Of a DNA stretch of 64,000 nucleotides, positions 25,723-35,505 are shown one piece after another. The notes under the pieces were generated by a model, which had not been told where the DNA came from, did no database searches, and was given only the letters and a program-made list of their open reading frames with translations. The translations under genes were made by a program, and so were the position numbers. Position 1 is the first letter of the stretch. Every line of letters starts with the position of its first letter. The stretch is from JBCCCJ01 sp039029315 (lineage in GTDB: Bacteria > Bacteroidota > Bacteroidia > J057), in the NCBI GenBank assembly GCA_039029315.1, contig JBCCGK010000040.1, forward strand, positions 1 to 64,000, given 5' to 3'.

Positions 25723-27783
25723 CTATTTTGGCTGAAGAATAGGCAATTGAATTTTGGATCGAAATTCTGAGCTTCGATGTACTTGTATCACGGTCTCGGG
25801 ACAGTTTTCCTGCTCCCATCCTGGGCACAAATGGGGATTCAGTTCGAAATTCCCTGCATCTGCTCCTGCAATTGACAGTCGAATCTTGTGCCCTTTCCGA
25901 ATTTTCCAGGCAACAGGCATCAGATCGAATACCAGTTCAATTACTTTTCCATCAGCCAAGGCCTGATCCGTCCACTGATGTTCCTCATATCCATGCCAGG
26001 GCAATTCTGGTTGTACATCTATGTTCCCCTCGATTTGTTCATCATCTTCGTGAAGTTGATGCCAACCTGCCCGTAACTGTCCTTCGGTTATATAGGTTGC
26101 CTGTCCCTTCTCGTCTACATCAGATAGATATACAAAAAAATCGCCATAGGCTTGGTTGGAGCTCACCCATAAATGTACCAGAGGATGGCCTACCATGGAT
26201 ATATCAGTGGACTGTATTGGACTCTCATACAGCAAACATGCTTCATCCGCCTTCTGTCTGTCCATCACTTTATTGGGTGGGGTTTCGAACATAACCCATC
26301 GATTCAGCTCCTTCTTTCCATAATTGGAGCTTACAGAAAAATCTAGCTTATATGCGTCTTTCCCCTCCCCAATTGCCTCCTCATCACGCTGCAAAGTGTA
26401 ATTTTCAGCCAAAAAGTAATCAAGCATGACAGATTGTTTGGGTGGCCATGCTTCGGCCGAGGTCCAGCCTTCATGCATCAGATAATAATGAACAGGAGCT
26501 TCGGTCTCCATACCGTTGTCTATGCCTTTCAGATATTTATCAAAAAATCGAAGCTGCTCTGTTGTCAATTGTTCCATATAGTTTCCTTCATAGTCCACAA
26601 AGGATTGATAAGACTTGGGAACAGCTGGAAAATGAAAGCGGGGAGCGAACATCAACTTTGAGGGATTGCTCTCTGCCATTGTTGCATAGAATTTGGCTGT
26701 ACCTCTGGAAAAGCCATCAAACCAACCCCCAACGTGATATACAGGAATCCCGGTCTCCATAATCCTGGCTGCAAAACCTCCAGCGCTTGCCTGCCTGAAA
26801 TTCACATCTTCATAGGGATGGGGGCCTTTGCTATCCAGATATTGGTGGGAACTGTCCAGAAAGGTGGAAATTAAGATGTTGTCCAGATGTTGCCTGGTTG
26901 CTTCCAAATACACATGCTGGTTTCTGGATTTTCCATCCTTGTACTTTGGATGTTGCTGGGTAAATAAGGCAATGGAATCCAGTTTTGGCCAATCGTCATG
27001 GCGTTTACCATCGCCATCTTCATCTATCACAGGTACAGCGGGCAACACAAAATTCGATAACTTATAATAATTGCGATTGATCTCTTCCAGGCGATTGCTG
27101 AAGCCCTCTATCCATCTTGTGGCGGAGATTCCTCCAGGCTTGTTCGCACCTGTAAAGGTTTCGAATGCAATGACCTCTGGCATGATACATTTGAGGGCTT
27201 CTGGTTGATTTCCCGCGGTTGCAAACTGACTCCATCCCAAATAGGAGGGTCCCATCATTCCGACCTGACCATCACACCAGGCTTGCTTCGCAATCCAGTC
27301 GACCAATTCTTTCCCATCCTTTCCCAATTGAGGCATGAGTGGCATTTGCGAACCAAAGGAGGCACCCGTGCCACGCATATCAGCCGCCACGATTACATAT
27401 CCATGTTGCAAAAGAACTTCAGTTGATTCAAAGATAGCGGGAAGCCCATAAGTTGGCCCCCATCCTCTTCCAATTGCCTTGGATGCAAGCCGGAGAACAG
27501 GATTCATGCCCGGAATCATGAAGGAACGGTTGTAAGGAGTATAGAGAAATACCACAGGAAATTCCTGTTTCTCGGGTCCTTCCGTGGGAATATAGACATC
27601 TACCGCTAAGTCCACGCCATCGCTCATTGCTACATATTGAGAGGTCAACTGATAGGATTCATAGGCATCAGACTTGTATCCTTCATATACAAAAAAACTG
27701 CTTTTGCGTGGCGGAGTCTGTGCATACAATACTGATATCCCAATCAGGGAAAAAAGGAAAAAAATGGAATGCTGTCGTTTCAT
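25723..27783 (-). CDS. CocE/NonD family secreted hydrolase (S15-type)
   Basis: From the ATG at 27783 the protein is 686 aa, with a signal peptide (ending VLYAQ). The alpha/beta hydrolase part shows FPVVFLYTPYNR, VAADMRGTGASFG (oxyanion region) and nucleophile Ser180 in MGPSYLGWSQ; a helical cap region follows. The last 200 residues form the jelly-roll C-terminal domain of the X-Pro dipeptidyl-peptidase/CocE family (LVHLWVSSNQAYGDFFVYLSDVD, GHKIRLSIAGADAGNFE). It should hydrolyse an ester or amide outside the cytoplasm; the substrate is not known. No T9SS domain is visible. Confidence 0.88.
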   Translation of the reverse strand: MKRQHSIFFLFSLIGISVLYAQTPPRKSSFFVYEGYKSDAYESYQLTSQYVAMSDGVDLAVDVYIPTEGPEKQEFPVVFLYTPYNRSFMIPGMNPVLRLASKAIGRGWGPTYGLPAIFESTEVLLQHGYVIVAADMRGTGASFGSQMPLMPQLGKDGKELVDWIAKQAWCDGQVGMMGPSYLGWSQFATAGNQPEALKCIMPEVIAFETFTGANKPGGISATRWIEGFSNRLEEINRNYYKLSNFVLPAVPVIDEDGDGKRHDDWPKLDSIALFTQQHPKYKDGKSRNQHVYLEATRQHLDNILISTFLDSSHQYLDSKGPHPYEDVNFRQASAGGFAARIMETGIPVYHVGGWFDGFSRGTAKFYATMAESNPSKLMFAPRFHFPAVPKSYQSFVDYEGNYMEQLTTEQLRFFDKYLKGIDNGMETEAPVHYYLMHEGWTSAEAWPPKQSVMLDYFLAENYTLQRDEEAIGEGKDAYKLDFSVSSNYGKKELNRWVMFETPPNKVMDRQKADEACLLYESPIQSTDISMVGHPLVHLWVSSNQAYGDFFVYLSDVDEKGQATYITEGQLRAGWHQLHEDDEQIEGNIDVQPELPWHGYEEHQWTDQALADGKVIELVFDLMPVAWKIRKGHKIRLSIAGADAGNFELNPHLCPGWEQENCPETVIQVHRSSEFRSKIQLPILQPK

Positions 27784-27904
27784 AAATATCATTGGGGATC
27801 ATCTACATGAAATTCTACCCAAAGAACGACATTCCGGTCCAAAATGTAGCGATATGTATGGGAATGCCAGACAAAAAAGAAAAACAAGTCTCATAAAACA
27901 TAAT

Positions 27905-27930
27905 CTGGTACATCCAGATGGATGTACCAG
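27905..27930. terminator. Perfect hairpin after the 554-aa gene, possible terminator
   Basis: CTGGTACATCC (27905-27915) pairs exactly with GGATGTACCAG (27920-27930) around an AGAT loop. It lies 51 bases beyond the stop of the minus-strand gene at 27981. The following bases on that strand are T-rich but not a clean T run. Confidence 0.5.
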
Positions 27931-27980
27931 GAAACTGATTGAAAAAAAAACCAGAGAATTCTTACGCTCATCGCCAAAGG

Positions 27981-29645
27981 TTAAGGCTGGATGAGGATTC
28001 TTTGCTGGATGGAATTATGAGCAGAGATTGCCTGCACAAAATAAAATCCAGGAGTAAGGTGATTGAGGGTCACTTGATGGCCAATCATAGCCGATCGCTC
28101 AAGTGATTTCTGATAGACAACCTTTCCCTGCAAGCTCATTACTCTTATTAGATTAGATGTTTCTGTTTCTGAACCCAGTACGGCTGTAACTTGGAACTGT
28201 CCTCTACTGGGGTTGGGAAATACTTCCATGAATTTGGCTTCTTCTACTGATCCTTCCAGCCGGATGGCATGTGAATAGGAGAATGTCCCATTGAAGTCCA
28301 CCTGCTTGAGTCGGTAGAATGTCAATTTTGGAAATGGGGTATAATCTCTTGTTGTGTAGTTAAGGCTAGCTTGAGAGGTGCCCGCTCCATCTATCTGATT
28401 GACAGCCTGAAATTCCACTCCATCTTGAGATTTTTCGAGCACGAAGTAATCATTGTTCAATTCAGAGGCAGTGCTCCAGCTTAGTTCGTTGTACCCATTT
28501 TTCACAACTCCCTCAAATTTGTCAAACTCCACAGGAAAAGCACTGACGATATCATTGACTGTAGCTCTATTGGAGGTAGTCAGATCTTTATAGGCAACAA
28601 ACTGCCTGCCTGAAGAAGCAATTTCGAGATTGACATCTGAACAAAGCCCCGCAGAGAATCCTGGATTGCCATAGTTTACCCATGTACTGGTCCCATTGTC
28701 AAAATACATGACAACAGCATTATTGGTATATCCAAAGTCCCTAAAGGCTACATAAGGAATTCCTGAACCATCAATTTTCAAATCAGGAGATCTTGCTTCC
28801 CCTACAGAAAAGCCTTGTGCTCCAACCTGAATCCAACTGCCAGCACGAAAAGTCATAACTGATAATTTGGAAGTACCCAAAGCACCATCCTGATAGGCTA
28901 CATATGGATTTCCACTACCATCTAACACAAGATTTGAATATTCTGCAGAACCAGGTGTGAATCCGGCAGTTCCAACTACGGACCAGCTTCCACTTTCAAA
29001 TTTCATAACAGTCAGCTTGTTAGATTCGGACTGATCTCTGTAAGATACATATGGAGTTCCTCCATGAATTTCAATGCTGATGTCAAATCCTTTCCCTGCT
29101 GAAAAGCCAGCCGTCCCAACATAGGCCCATGCACCACCGCTATATTTCATCACACTCACTTTGCCAGCTAATGAAGAGGCAAAATCTGAAAAAGCGACAT
29201 ATGGCGTAGTACCATCAATGGCCATATCTGTGAAAGAGGCCCCTCCTGGGGTGAAACCAGCAGAACCAAGGGTAGACCAGCTTCCTCCACTAAATTGATG
29301 AACCGTCGCAGCGAAGGAATTCGCATAGTCTCTATAGACGACATAAGGAACATCTGTATTGTCAAACTCAATATCGACATAATCACCTTTTCCAGCAGAA
29401 AAACCGACAGTCCCTACTGCATTCCAATTGCTTCCATCAAATGCCAGAACAGTCACTTCTTCAGATACTGAGCCATCTCGATAAGCCAGATAAGGTGTGT
29501 CATCTGATCTGAGAGCTAAACTGACATCATGAGCATCTCCAGCGGAAATACCAGCAGAACCGACCAATTGCCAGGTCTGAGCCCGAACAGAAGAACAGGC
29601 AATGAGAATAATAGTTGTGAGAAGATAGGGGATAAACTGTTTCAT
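27981..29645 (-). CDS. T9SS-exported repeat protein, beta-propeller-like
   Basis: This 554-aa protein has a signal peptide (ending SVRAQ). About residues 24-365 contain seven repeats of about 48 residues with the pattern W-x-x-VGTAGFSAG, then D-x-x-PYVAYRD, then A/K-VTVMKFSGGSW. Each looks like one blade of a beta-propeller. A fibronectin-like stretch follows (about 370-450: ELSWSTASELNNDYFVLEKS) and then a type A T9SS sorting domain (MEVFPNPSRGQFQVTA to RILIQP). It should be displayed on or released from the cell surface; a binding role is likely but unproven. Confidence 0.8.
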   Translation of the reverse strand: MKQFIPYLLTTIILIACSSVRAQTWQLVGSAGISAGDAHDVSLALRSDDTPYLAYRDGSVSEEVTVLAFDGSNWNAVGTVGFSAGKGDYVDIEFDNTDVPYVVYRDYANSFAATVHQFSGGSWSTLGSAGFTPGGASFTDMAIDGTTPYVAFSDFASSLAGKVSVMKYSGGAWAYVGTAGFSAGKGFDISIEIHGGTPYVSYRDQSESNKLTVMKFESGSWSVVGTAGFTPGSAEYSNLVLDGSGNPYVAYQDGALGTSKLSVMTFRAGSWIQVGAQGFSVGEARSPDLKIDGSGIPYVAFRDFGYTNNAVVMYFDNGTSTWVNYGNPGFSAGLCSDVNLEIASSGRQFVAYKDLTTSNRATVNDIVSAFPVEFDKFEGVVKNGYNELSWSTASELNNDYFVLEKSQDGVEFQAVNQIDGAGTSQASLNYTTRDYTPFPKLTFYRLKQVDFNGTFSYSHAIRLEGSVEEAKFMEVFPNPSRGQFQVTAVLGSETETSNLIRVMSLQGKVVYQKSLERSAMIGHQVTLNHLTPGFYFVQAISAHNSIQQRILIQP

Positions 29646-29996
29646 TTTGTTAATTTTTCTGGGAACTTCTGAGACATAGGGAATTCATCTCCAGTGTGTT
29701 CACCACACCAAACTTATACATGGATACAGGTCCAAGGAGACCCTGAACAAACTTTCAATGGGTAAAAGGGGGATTCAGAAAGAAATCCGTAGGATAAGGC
29801 TGGATAACAAGTGAAAAAGTTCTGATGTTAGATTCTTTGACTTTTTCTTGCTCTAAAGGTACGGCTCTCCGAACAACCTACAAGTAAAATCATGTCCAGT
29901 GGACAATAAGCGTGGCTGAACGGTTCAGGTAGATGCGTTGTTTGTCAACAAGGGAATGGAAGAATCAAAAAATCTATCAGTAATAATTATCCGAAA
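29646..29996. other. Gap of about 350 bp without a supported gene
   Basis: No open frame with coding character and no strong hairpin is visible. It must hold the start signals for the minus-strand propeller gene and possibly for the small plus-strand frame at 29997, but I see no full TAnnTTTG promoter match. Confidence 0.5.
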
Positions 29997-30230
29997 ATGG
30001 AAGGAAAAATGTTGAACAATCAGGTTTTCTTCTATTCAGGTAATTGGGACCTCTATTCCGAGCATTTGTTTGACAAAAAAGAAGGATCCCCATACGCCTT
30101 AACATCGTACTATTTTCCTATTCCAAGCCTGGATTTCCAAAAGAATCAGCAAGCTATCGCAGAAAAAGCAGGATTTGAGAAAAATAGCATTGAGAAAGTA
30201 GATGTAATAAATGCGGCCATATTTTACTAG
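29997..30230 (+). CDS. Small hypothetical protein
   Basis: This 77-aa frame has reasonable composition (no low-complexity run, mixed charged and aromatic residues) and third-codon use similar to its neighbours. There is no signal peptide, membrane segment or family that I recognise. A second ATG is at codon 5. It lies alone, about 80 bp before a promoter-like inverted repeat. It could be a real small gene or a chance frame. Confidence 0.35.
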   Translation: MEGKMLNNQVFFYSGNWDLYSEHLFDKKEGSPYALTSYYFPIPSLDFQKNQQAIAEKAGFEKNSIEKVDVINAAIFY

Positions 30231-30309
30231 AAAATTAAGACGCAAGCAATAATTTCGAAAACATAACCTGCAAAAGTGATTTCCAGACCCTTCTAATTTA
30301 AAAATTGAA

Positions 30310-30379
30310 TTGCGTAAATTTGTTTTTCAACTCTTAAAATCGAAAAATTATTTTTGTAAATTGAAAAACGACTACGCAA
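30310..30379 (+). promoter_or_regulatory. Promoter -7 element flanked by an inverted repeat
   Basis: TATTTTTG at 30349-30356 is a full match to TAnnTTTG. It is flanked by imperfect inverted arms: TTGCGTA...GTTTTTCAA at 30310-30330 and TTGAAAAAC...TACGCAA at 30361-30379. The region is strongly A/T rich. The arms could form a hairpin or be a two-sided binding site controlling the 484-aa gene that starts at 30456. A clear -33 TTTG at the right distance is lacking. Confidence 0.45.
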
Positions 30380-30455
30380 AATTGAGTTTCCAGGTCATCA
30401 TTTTTCGTTTTTTCTGCTGGCCTGCACAATTGGCCCAAATAAAAATGCTATTCTC

Positions 30456-31910
30456 ATGGATTTGTACAAGATCATTAGCCAACTGACGGACGAAGAGTTT
30501 ACTGAAATTTACACAACCTTTACTTCCAATAAGGCTGACAAAAGTGCTGCCTTCTTGAAAATTATCCGTGAAAATCCAGAATCTCCTGACAAAGAGTTTC
30601 TGCAAAAATTCGACATTTCCCCTTCTGCTTTTTATGTTCTGAAGTCTCGTCTTAACCAGAAGATTGAGACCTTTTTGCTCAATCGTGTTGGAGACTCCAA
30701 TCTCCATGTCATGCGTAGGGTGCTCAATGTCAATGATCTCGTCTTCAATAATCCTCGAGAAATATCTGTTGCCGCGCTTCGGAAGCTCGAAAAGGAGTTG
30801 TTGAAATTTGATTTTCCCTACGGCCTGATGATTGTCTATAAAGAATTGCAAAACCTGCATGCCTTTGATGACAATCATACTTATTACAAAAGCCGCTACA
30901 ATCAGCAGGTTGCCTATGCAGTAGCGATGGATAAGGCCGTCGATTTGGTGGTACAGTTTTTCAGATCATTTGATTCCTTTTTTCTTTCACGGAAGGAGAA
31001 AGATTTCAATGACATGATTCGCCAAATGGAGAAGATTGACAATCTGAATAATCTGTATGACTCTCATCGCTTGTATATTTTCAAAGCGATCATTCATATC
31101 TATGCCAAACTCTTCATTGAGATTCCCAATACCATTCGGTGTGAAGTGGAGGATGTAGAAGGGATGTTTGAAAAATCATTTGAGATTTTAGGGGAATACA
31201 AAGACGATGCCTTCTATCTCAATATCAACATCCTGTTCAACTTTCTGCGCTTTGTCTACTATGACAACAACAATATTCGGGACAAATCCAAGATCTACTT
31301 CGAGATTCTTGATTTCAAGATTGAGGAATTGATGACCCGCTATCATTTCAATGCCAATACTTCTCTATTCCTGCATCGAAAGCTGCGGTACCACATCCGA
31401 ACAAACACCATAGAACAACTGATCAAAGACGTTGATACCTATATCAGCCAAATTGAGATTGAGCCATATCGTCTTGTTTTCTTTGTGAACTTCCACCAAT
31501 TCATGGCCTATTCGCATTTTGTTGGCAAGAATTATAAGAAGGCAGCGCGAATCCTGTACAACCTTCGCAATGAAGTGAATCTCAGGAAGCACACTCATAT
31601 GGATCTGGATATCAAGTTTTTCCTCGCCCTCACTTATGTTGTGATGGAAGATTTTGATCTCGCCAACCAGCTTATTCTCAGCTTGCAACGTCAGCTTCGC
31701 AAACCTACCATGGCTCGCTATGAACACGCCAAAGTTCTGCTCAAAATATTGAGCGTGGCATTGGGTGGCAAGCCAAGAACCAAGATCAAGAATCTTCAAA
31801 TCAACATTGAGAAGTGGAAAGAGCAAAACCAAGGCAAATATGCCCTGTTGACGGAACTGGATTTGGAGAAATTATTCATCCGTGAAGATTCCACGACCAT
31901 GGTGATGTAG
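30456..31910 (+). CDS. Large helical protein, TPR-like, unknown function
   Basis: This 484-aa protein has no signal peptide and no membrane segment, and should be cytoplasmic. It is almost entirely alpha-helical, with alternating Tyr/Phe/Leu ridges typical of tetratricopeptide-like solenoids (for example KAARILYNLRNEVNLRKH, LALTYVVMEDFDLANQLILSL). No catalytic motif is visible. The family is one I have seen only as hypothetical in Bacteroidota. The gene stands alone between its own promoter-like element and a strong terminator, so it is a single-gene unit. Confidence 0.75.
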   Translation: MDLYKIISQLTDEEFTEIYTTFTSNKADKSAAFLKIIRENPESPDKEFLQKFDISPSAFYVLKSRLNQKIETFLLNRVGDSNLHVMRRVLNVNDLVFNNPREISVAALRKLEKELLKFDFPYGLMIVYKELQNLHAFDDNHTYYKSRYNQQVAYAVAMDKAVDLVVQFFRSFDSFFLSRKEKDFNDMIRQMEKIDNLNNLYDSHRLYIFKAIIHIYAKLFIEIPNTIRCEVEDVEGMFEKSFEILGEYKDDAFYLNINILFNFLRFVYYDNNNIRDKSKIYFEILDFKIEELMTRYHFNANTSLFLHRKLRYHIRTNTIEQLIKDVDTYISQIEIEPYRLVFFVNFHQFMAYSHFVGKNYKKAARILYNLRNEVNLRKHTHMDLDIKFFLALTYVVMEDFDLANQLILSLQRQLRKPTMARYEHAKVLLKILSVALGGKPRTKIKNLQINIEKWKEQNQGKYALLTELDLEKLFIREDSTTMVM

Positions 31911-31948
31911 GCAGGATCATTTTGAAGAACATTTTTCTTTGAATACAT

Positions 31949-31983
31949 GATAGCCAGAAAGCCCAAAGGGTTTTCTGGCTATC
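31949..31983 (+). terminator. Rho-independent terminator after the 484-aa gene
   Basis: GATAGCCAGAAA at 31949-31960 pairs exactly with 31972-31983, with an inner CCC/GGG pairing around AAA, followed by GGATTTTC. It begins 38 bases after the stop codon. Confidence 0.8.
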
Positions 31984-32188
31984 GGATTTTCTCGGTGGCT
32001 CTCTCCTCGCTTCCTCGCTATTTAGGAACAGGAGGAAAATAATGCTTATTTTTTGAGTGTTAAGAGACAATTTTGAATGAAGAATTATGAATATTGAATG
32101 GGCTGTCAGACAGTGAGTTATTAGATTTTTATCACATTTAATTTTGTCCAAATAAGTAGGAGGCCACAATTAAATTGTAGGATCTTGT

Positions 32189-32285
32189 TCCTCCCCCAAC
32201 CCCCTCCAAAGGGGGAAATCGTTGATTCCTGGCCTTGTGGGCTGCTGTCTCCCGCTGGCGGGAGAGTGAGAGGGTGGAAGATGAT
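32189..32285. repeat. C/G-run intergenic repeat-like element
   Basis: This stretch lies in the 405-bp gap after the 484-aa gene (31911-32315), which holds no gene. It combines CTCCCCCAACCCCC-TCC-AAAGGGGGA (a C-run/G-run hairpin) with a perfect hairpin CTCCCGC-TG-GCGGGAG at 32249-32264. Similar C-run/G-run blocks recur between genes in many Bacteroidota. No second copy is visible in this window. Confidence 0.45.
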
Positions 32286-32315
32286 TCCCAAATATACATG
32301 TGTCCACTTACTTAT

Positions 32316-34391
32316 TTACTTTGGATGATAGATTCGCCTGGCTTCTTTTTTGATCTGCTGCCAATCGAGGGTCATTGGTTTGGTTTTTTGTTGGACAAAC
32401 AGCTGCATTTGATCGGTTGCGTGTGGGCTTTCGAGCTTCGCGGAGGCACCATAGGCATTTACGGTTTCGATGACTGGTCCATCTTTGGTAAACCGGACCA
32501 ATTCGATGTAGGAATCTCCAGCCTGACTCACAATTCTTCCATCCTCTGCTTTATCTGAATACATGGCAGCTAACACATTGGGGCCACCCCCCAAGCCCAG
32601 ATCGACCTCCCCACGACGATGGCGTTGAAGTGTTCCAAGCGGGACTCGTACAGTCCCAAAATAAGTCATGAGATGTTCCTGGGCATGTCGAAGACCTGCA
32701 AGCATTTCTTCTTTATTGAGTCGATTGCCAGGTTTTCGCCTGTCTTCTTTTCCCAATTTTCTAAAAATATCTCTCACAGCCAGAATAAACAGACTCGCCC
32801 CTACACTGCTGGTGTCCGTACTGTGGTTCCACTCGTTGAGGAGCATGATTGTCTCCTTGAGATCTGGATAATCATCAGAATCAAACGTGGTAAGATCATG
32901 CAGATTGACTGCGAATGGATCATAAATCGTATCTGTATAAAACAAGTCATACTTGATTTCTTTGAATCGCTCATAATCGATCCTTTCACTCTCTTCGATG
33001 AGTTCACGCAATCGAAGGCTGCGATTGTTTTCATGGGTACGAAAGCCCATGGTCCACTGTCTAGCAGGGAGTTCTGGATTTTGGCCTTTGGCTGTCGCAT
33101 TGTATGGACTATGGTTGGTATTGATGACAAATCCACTAGGGGGATTCAATACCTGGGGAAGACTATCCAACGGGTAGGTATCTGTCCACAGGGTTGCGGA
33201 GGTATCTCCAGGCAAGACCTGACTCCAATCGTAGGCAGGATTTCGAACGGGAATGCGGCCATTGCTGATAAAGAAAATATTGTCTTTGTCATCCGCATAG
33301 ACAATATTGGTATTTGCAATACCTTGCATGGCTAAAGCGGCCTTGAACTCTTGAAAATTCCTCGCTTTGCTCATTCGATACCATTGCTCCCCGCTTCGGA
33401 TATCCTGGTTGGCCACAAATCGGAGGGCATATACGCCAGCATCTGTTTTCAGCGTCAATCCATATTTACTTTTATAATATTTTCTGGAGACTGCCAGTTT
33501 CAATGGCCCAATTTTGACTTTGGTTTTGGCTTTCAATTCTTCCAACTCAAGCCATTCTCCATCTAACTTGTATAGGTTTGGTTTGCTCGGATGCATGACC
33601 AATCTGTACACATCTCCAAAGTCAGGGCCATTGATGGTATGGGCCCATCCCAAATGTTCATTGACACCATGGAAGATGGTGATCCCTCCTGGGAAAGTGG
33701 CGCCAAGAATATTCAACCCTTCCTCACTGATCAGATGAGCTTCATACCAGGAATACAATCCTTCCAGGGGTTGATGAGAGTTGATGGCCAGGAAGGTTTC
33801 GCCATTCGAGCTTTTTTGGGAATTAATCGCGAAGGCATTTGATCCTCTTGGCAGTTGTCCTTCATAGGCAGTAATTTTTCCATTCAATATTTTGTTGAGA
33901 TGCCCATCGGTGCCTGTCATCAGCGCCAATCCCATTGCATACCCCTTCAGAATGTCTTTGGAGGTCAGGGGAAACAAACTTTTGAGCAATACCTCATCTG
34001 GATGCAAGGCCGCATAAGCATTCGCTCCGGCTACATAGCCTTCCAGTATTTTTTTGAATTCAGGAGACACATCTTTCTCAAATTTGCTATCAACTAACGC
34101 ATCTAGCTCCATGTATTGCACCACAATATCGATGGGAGCTGCGGCTTTGCCCTGAACCTCGGCCAACTTTCCTCTGACAGCAAGTAACTGTTCTTGCATG
34201 GTTTTGAAATCATCTTCGGCTGTTGCCCAGGCCAATCCATAGGTAACTTCGGCATCAGTCTGTGCATAGATATGCGGAACCCCATAACTGTCTCTGGCTA
34301 TGGTGATTTTGTCAGGATCTATTTGCCCCATCATCCATTGTGGGAGCAGGAGGAGATAAGGAGCGAGGAGAAATAACAAAAGGTGTTTCAT
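32316..34391 (-). CDS. Penicillin acylase family hydrolase (Ntn type)
   Basis: This 691-aa protein has a signal peptide (1-23, ending MMGQ). The family's N-terminal alpha chain starts with ITIARDSYGVPHIYAQTDAEVTYGLAWATAEDDF. A GSN motif (PRGSNAFAI) puts the nucleophile at Ser184, which becomes the new N-terminus of the beta chain after self-cleavage. A later INTNHSPYN matches the beta-chain Asn region. Family members include penicillin G acylases and acyl-homoserine-lactone acylases that act in the periplasm. The substrate is not readable from sequence; an amidase on an acylated amine is the safe statement. It is a single gene. Confidence 0.88.
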   Translation of the reverse strand: MKHLLLFLLAPYLLLLPQWMMGQIDPDKITIARDSYGVPHIYAQTDAEVTYGLAWATAEDDFKTMQEQLLAVRGKLAEVQGKAAAPIDIVVQYMELDALVDSKFEKDVSPEFKKILEGYVAGANAYAALHPDEVLLKSLFPLTSKDILKGYAMGLALMTGTDGHLNKILNGKITAYEGQLPRGSNAFAINSQKSSNGETFLAINSHQPLEGLYSWYEAHLISEEGLNILGATFPGGITIFHGVNEHLGWAHTINGPDFGDVYRLVMHPSKPNLYKLDGEWLELEELKAKTKVKIGPLKLAVSRKYYKSKYGLTLKTDAGVYALRFVANQDIRSGEQWYRMSKARNFQEFKAALAMQGIANTNIVYADDKDNIFFISNGRIPVRNPAYDWSQVLPGDTSATLWTDTYPLDSLPQVLNPPSGFVINTNHSPYNATAKGQNPELPARQWTMGFRTHENNRSLRLRELIEESERIDYERFKEIKYDLFYTDTIYDPFAVNLHDLTTFDSDDYPDLKETIMLLNEWNHSTDTSSVGASLFILAVRDIFRKLGKEDRRKPGNRLNKEEMLAGLRHAQEHLMTYFGTVRVPLGTLQRHRRGEVDLGLGGGPNVLAAMYSDKAEDGRIVSQAGDSYIELVRFTKDGPVIETVNAYGASAKLESPHATDQMQLFVQQKTKPMTLDWQQIKKEARRIYHPK

Positions 34392-34496
34392 TTGGAAGAA
34401 TGTGAAAGAGTAGAGTTAAATTCATCCAAAAATGCACATTTTGCTGGTCAAATTCCGGATAAAGACCGAACTTGCGGTTTTACTTGAACCAATCAT

Positions 34497-34886
34497 ATGT
34501 CGGAAAATCTTCCAACCAAACAAAAACGCCCACCTCTCCTGAAAGCCATTCTATTTTTGAAATGCCCCAGATGTAGAAAAGGGAACTTGTTTCTCAATCA
34601 AAATCCATATGCACTCAAATCAGTGGGGGAAATGCCGCCAACTTGCCCCAATTGTGATCAGGATTATGTGATCGAGCCAGGGTTCTATTTTGGGGCTGCG
34701 ATGATCAGCTATGCGCTTCAAATAGTCGCAGCAACTCTCATTGGGATCAGCATGTACTTTGCCGGAATACGAAAGGCCAATCATTACATCATTCCCATAG
34801 GGGCACTTATTTTGATTTCCTCCCCTTATGTATTGTGTTTATCCCGTGCAATTTGGTTAAGTATATTCGTTCGAAAGCAGGAATAA
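34497..34886 (+). CDS. DUF983 family membrane protein
   Basis: This 129-aa protein carries the DUF983 hallmarks: a cytoplasmic zinc-binding pair LKCPRCRKGNLF and PTCPNCDQDY, then EPGFYFGAAMISYALQI and two transmembrane segments (about 64-88 and 95-118). The role is unknown; it is common in Bacteroidota and Proteobacteria. It is divergent from the penicillin acylase gene with about 100 bp between them and convergent with the next gene. Confidence 0.88.
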   Translation: MSENLPTKQKRPPLLKAILFLKCPRCRKGNLFLNQNPYALKSVGEMPPTCPNCDQDYVIEPGFYFGAAMISYALQIVAATLIGISMYFAGIRKANHYIIPIGALILISSPYVLCLSRAIWLSIFVRKQE

Positions 34887-34902
34887 TCACTCTCAAGCCA
34901 TC

Positions 34903-35505
34903 CTATGAGTTGAATTCTTCCAATAATTCTGCTAATCTTTTTCTCAATTCAACAGAACGATAGGGATGTTGATTTCGATACCACCATAAGAGCATTGCCG
35001 CGATTCCTCCAAAGATGATCAATGTAGCGAGTAATCCTCCGAACTCCTTCCCGGATAATTCGCCGGATTGATATTGACTCAACAAGTAGATCCCCATTCC
35101 CCCCATAAAAGCCCCACCTCCCAGCCCAGCCAATTGCAAACCTCTTGCATGCAGACTGACTTTCTTGAGACTTTTCTGCAAATAACTGTGTAGATCCTCA
35201 TCCGGCCGGATCGGGTTTTGTTTCATGACAAAGTAGACATATGTATAGAATAAGCTGGCCATCCCCCCCATACCAGCAACGAGACCAAGAATTTTGTGTT
35301 CGCCCGCCAGGACTCCCATACAGATCGCGATCATGAGGGAGGAAAAAATTCCGCCAAGTGCCTGGCCCGGACGTTGTTCTTTGTCAAAATAGGTCAATTG
35401 TTTTTGGACAGATGCAGGTACGGTCAAGGGATTGGTGGAATAGGGTTCTTCCACCTGGGAGGCTTGCTGTGATTGCCAAAGTTGTTGATATGTTTCCAGA
35501 TTCAT
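34903..35505 (-). CDS. Membrane protein, candidate partner of the adjacent ECF sigma factor
   Basis: This 200-aa protein has a polar N-terminal part of about 50 residues (MNLETYQQLWQSQQ...), then hydrophobic segments near 50-67, 72-90, 122-141 and 155-174, and a basic/acidic C-terminal tail. It overlaps the upstream sigma gene by 4 bp, so the two are translationally coupled. Position suggests an anti-sigma or sensor role, but no anti-sigma motif is visible, so this is inference only. Confidence 0.6.
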   Translation of the reverse strand: MNLETYQQLWQSQQASQVEEPYSTNPLTVPASVQKQLTYFDKEQRPGQALGGIFSSLMIAICMGVLAGEHKILGLVAGMGGMASLFYTYVYFVMKQNPIRPDEDLHSYLQKSLKKVSLHARGLQLAGLGGGAFMGGMGIYLLSQYQSGELSGKEFGGLLATLIIFGGIAAMLLWWYRNQHPYRSVELRKRLAELLEEFNS

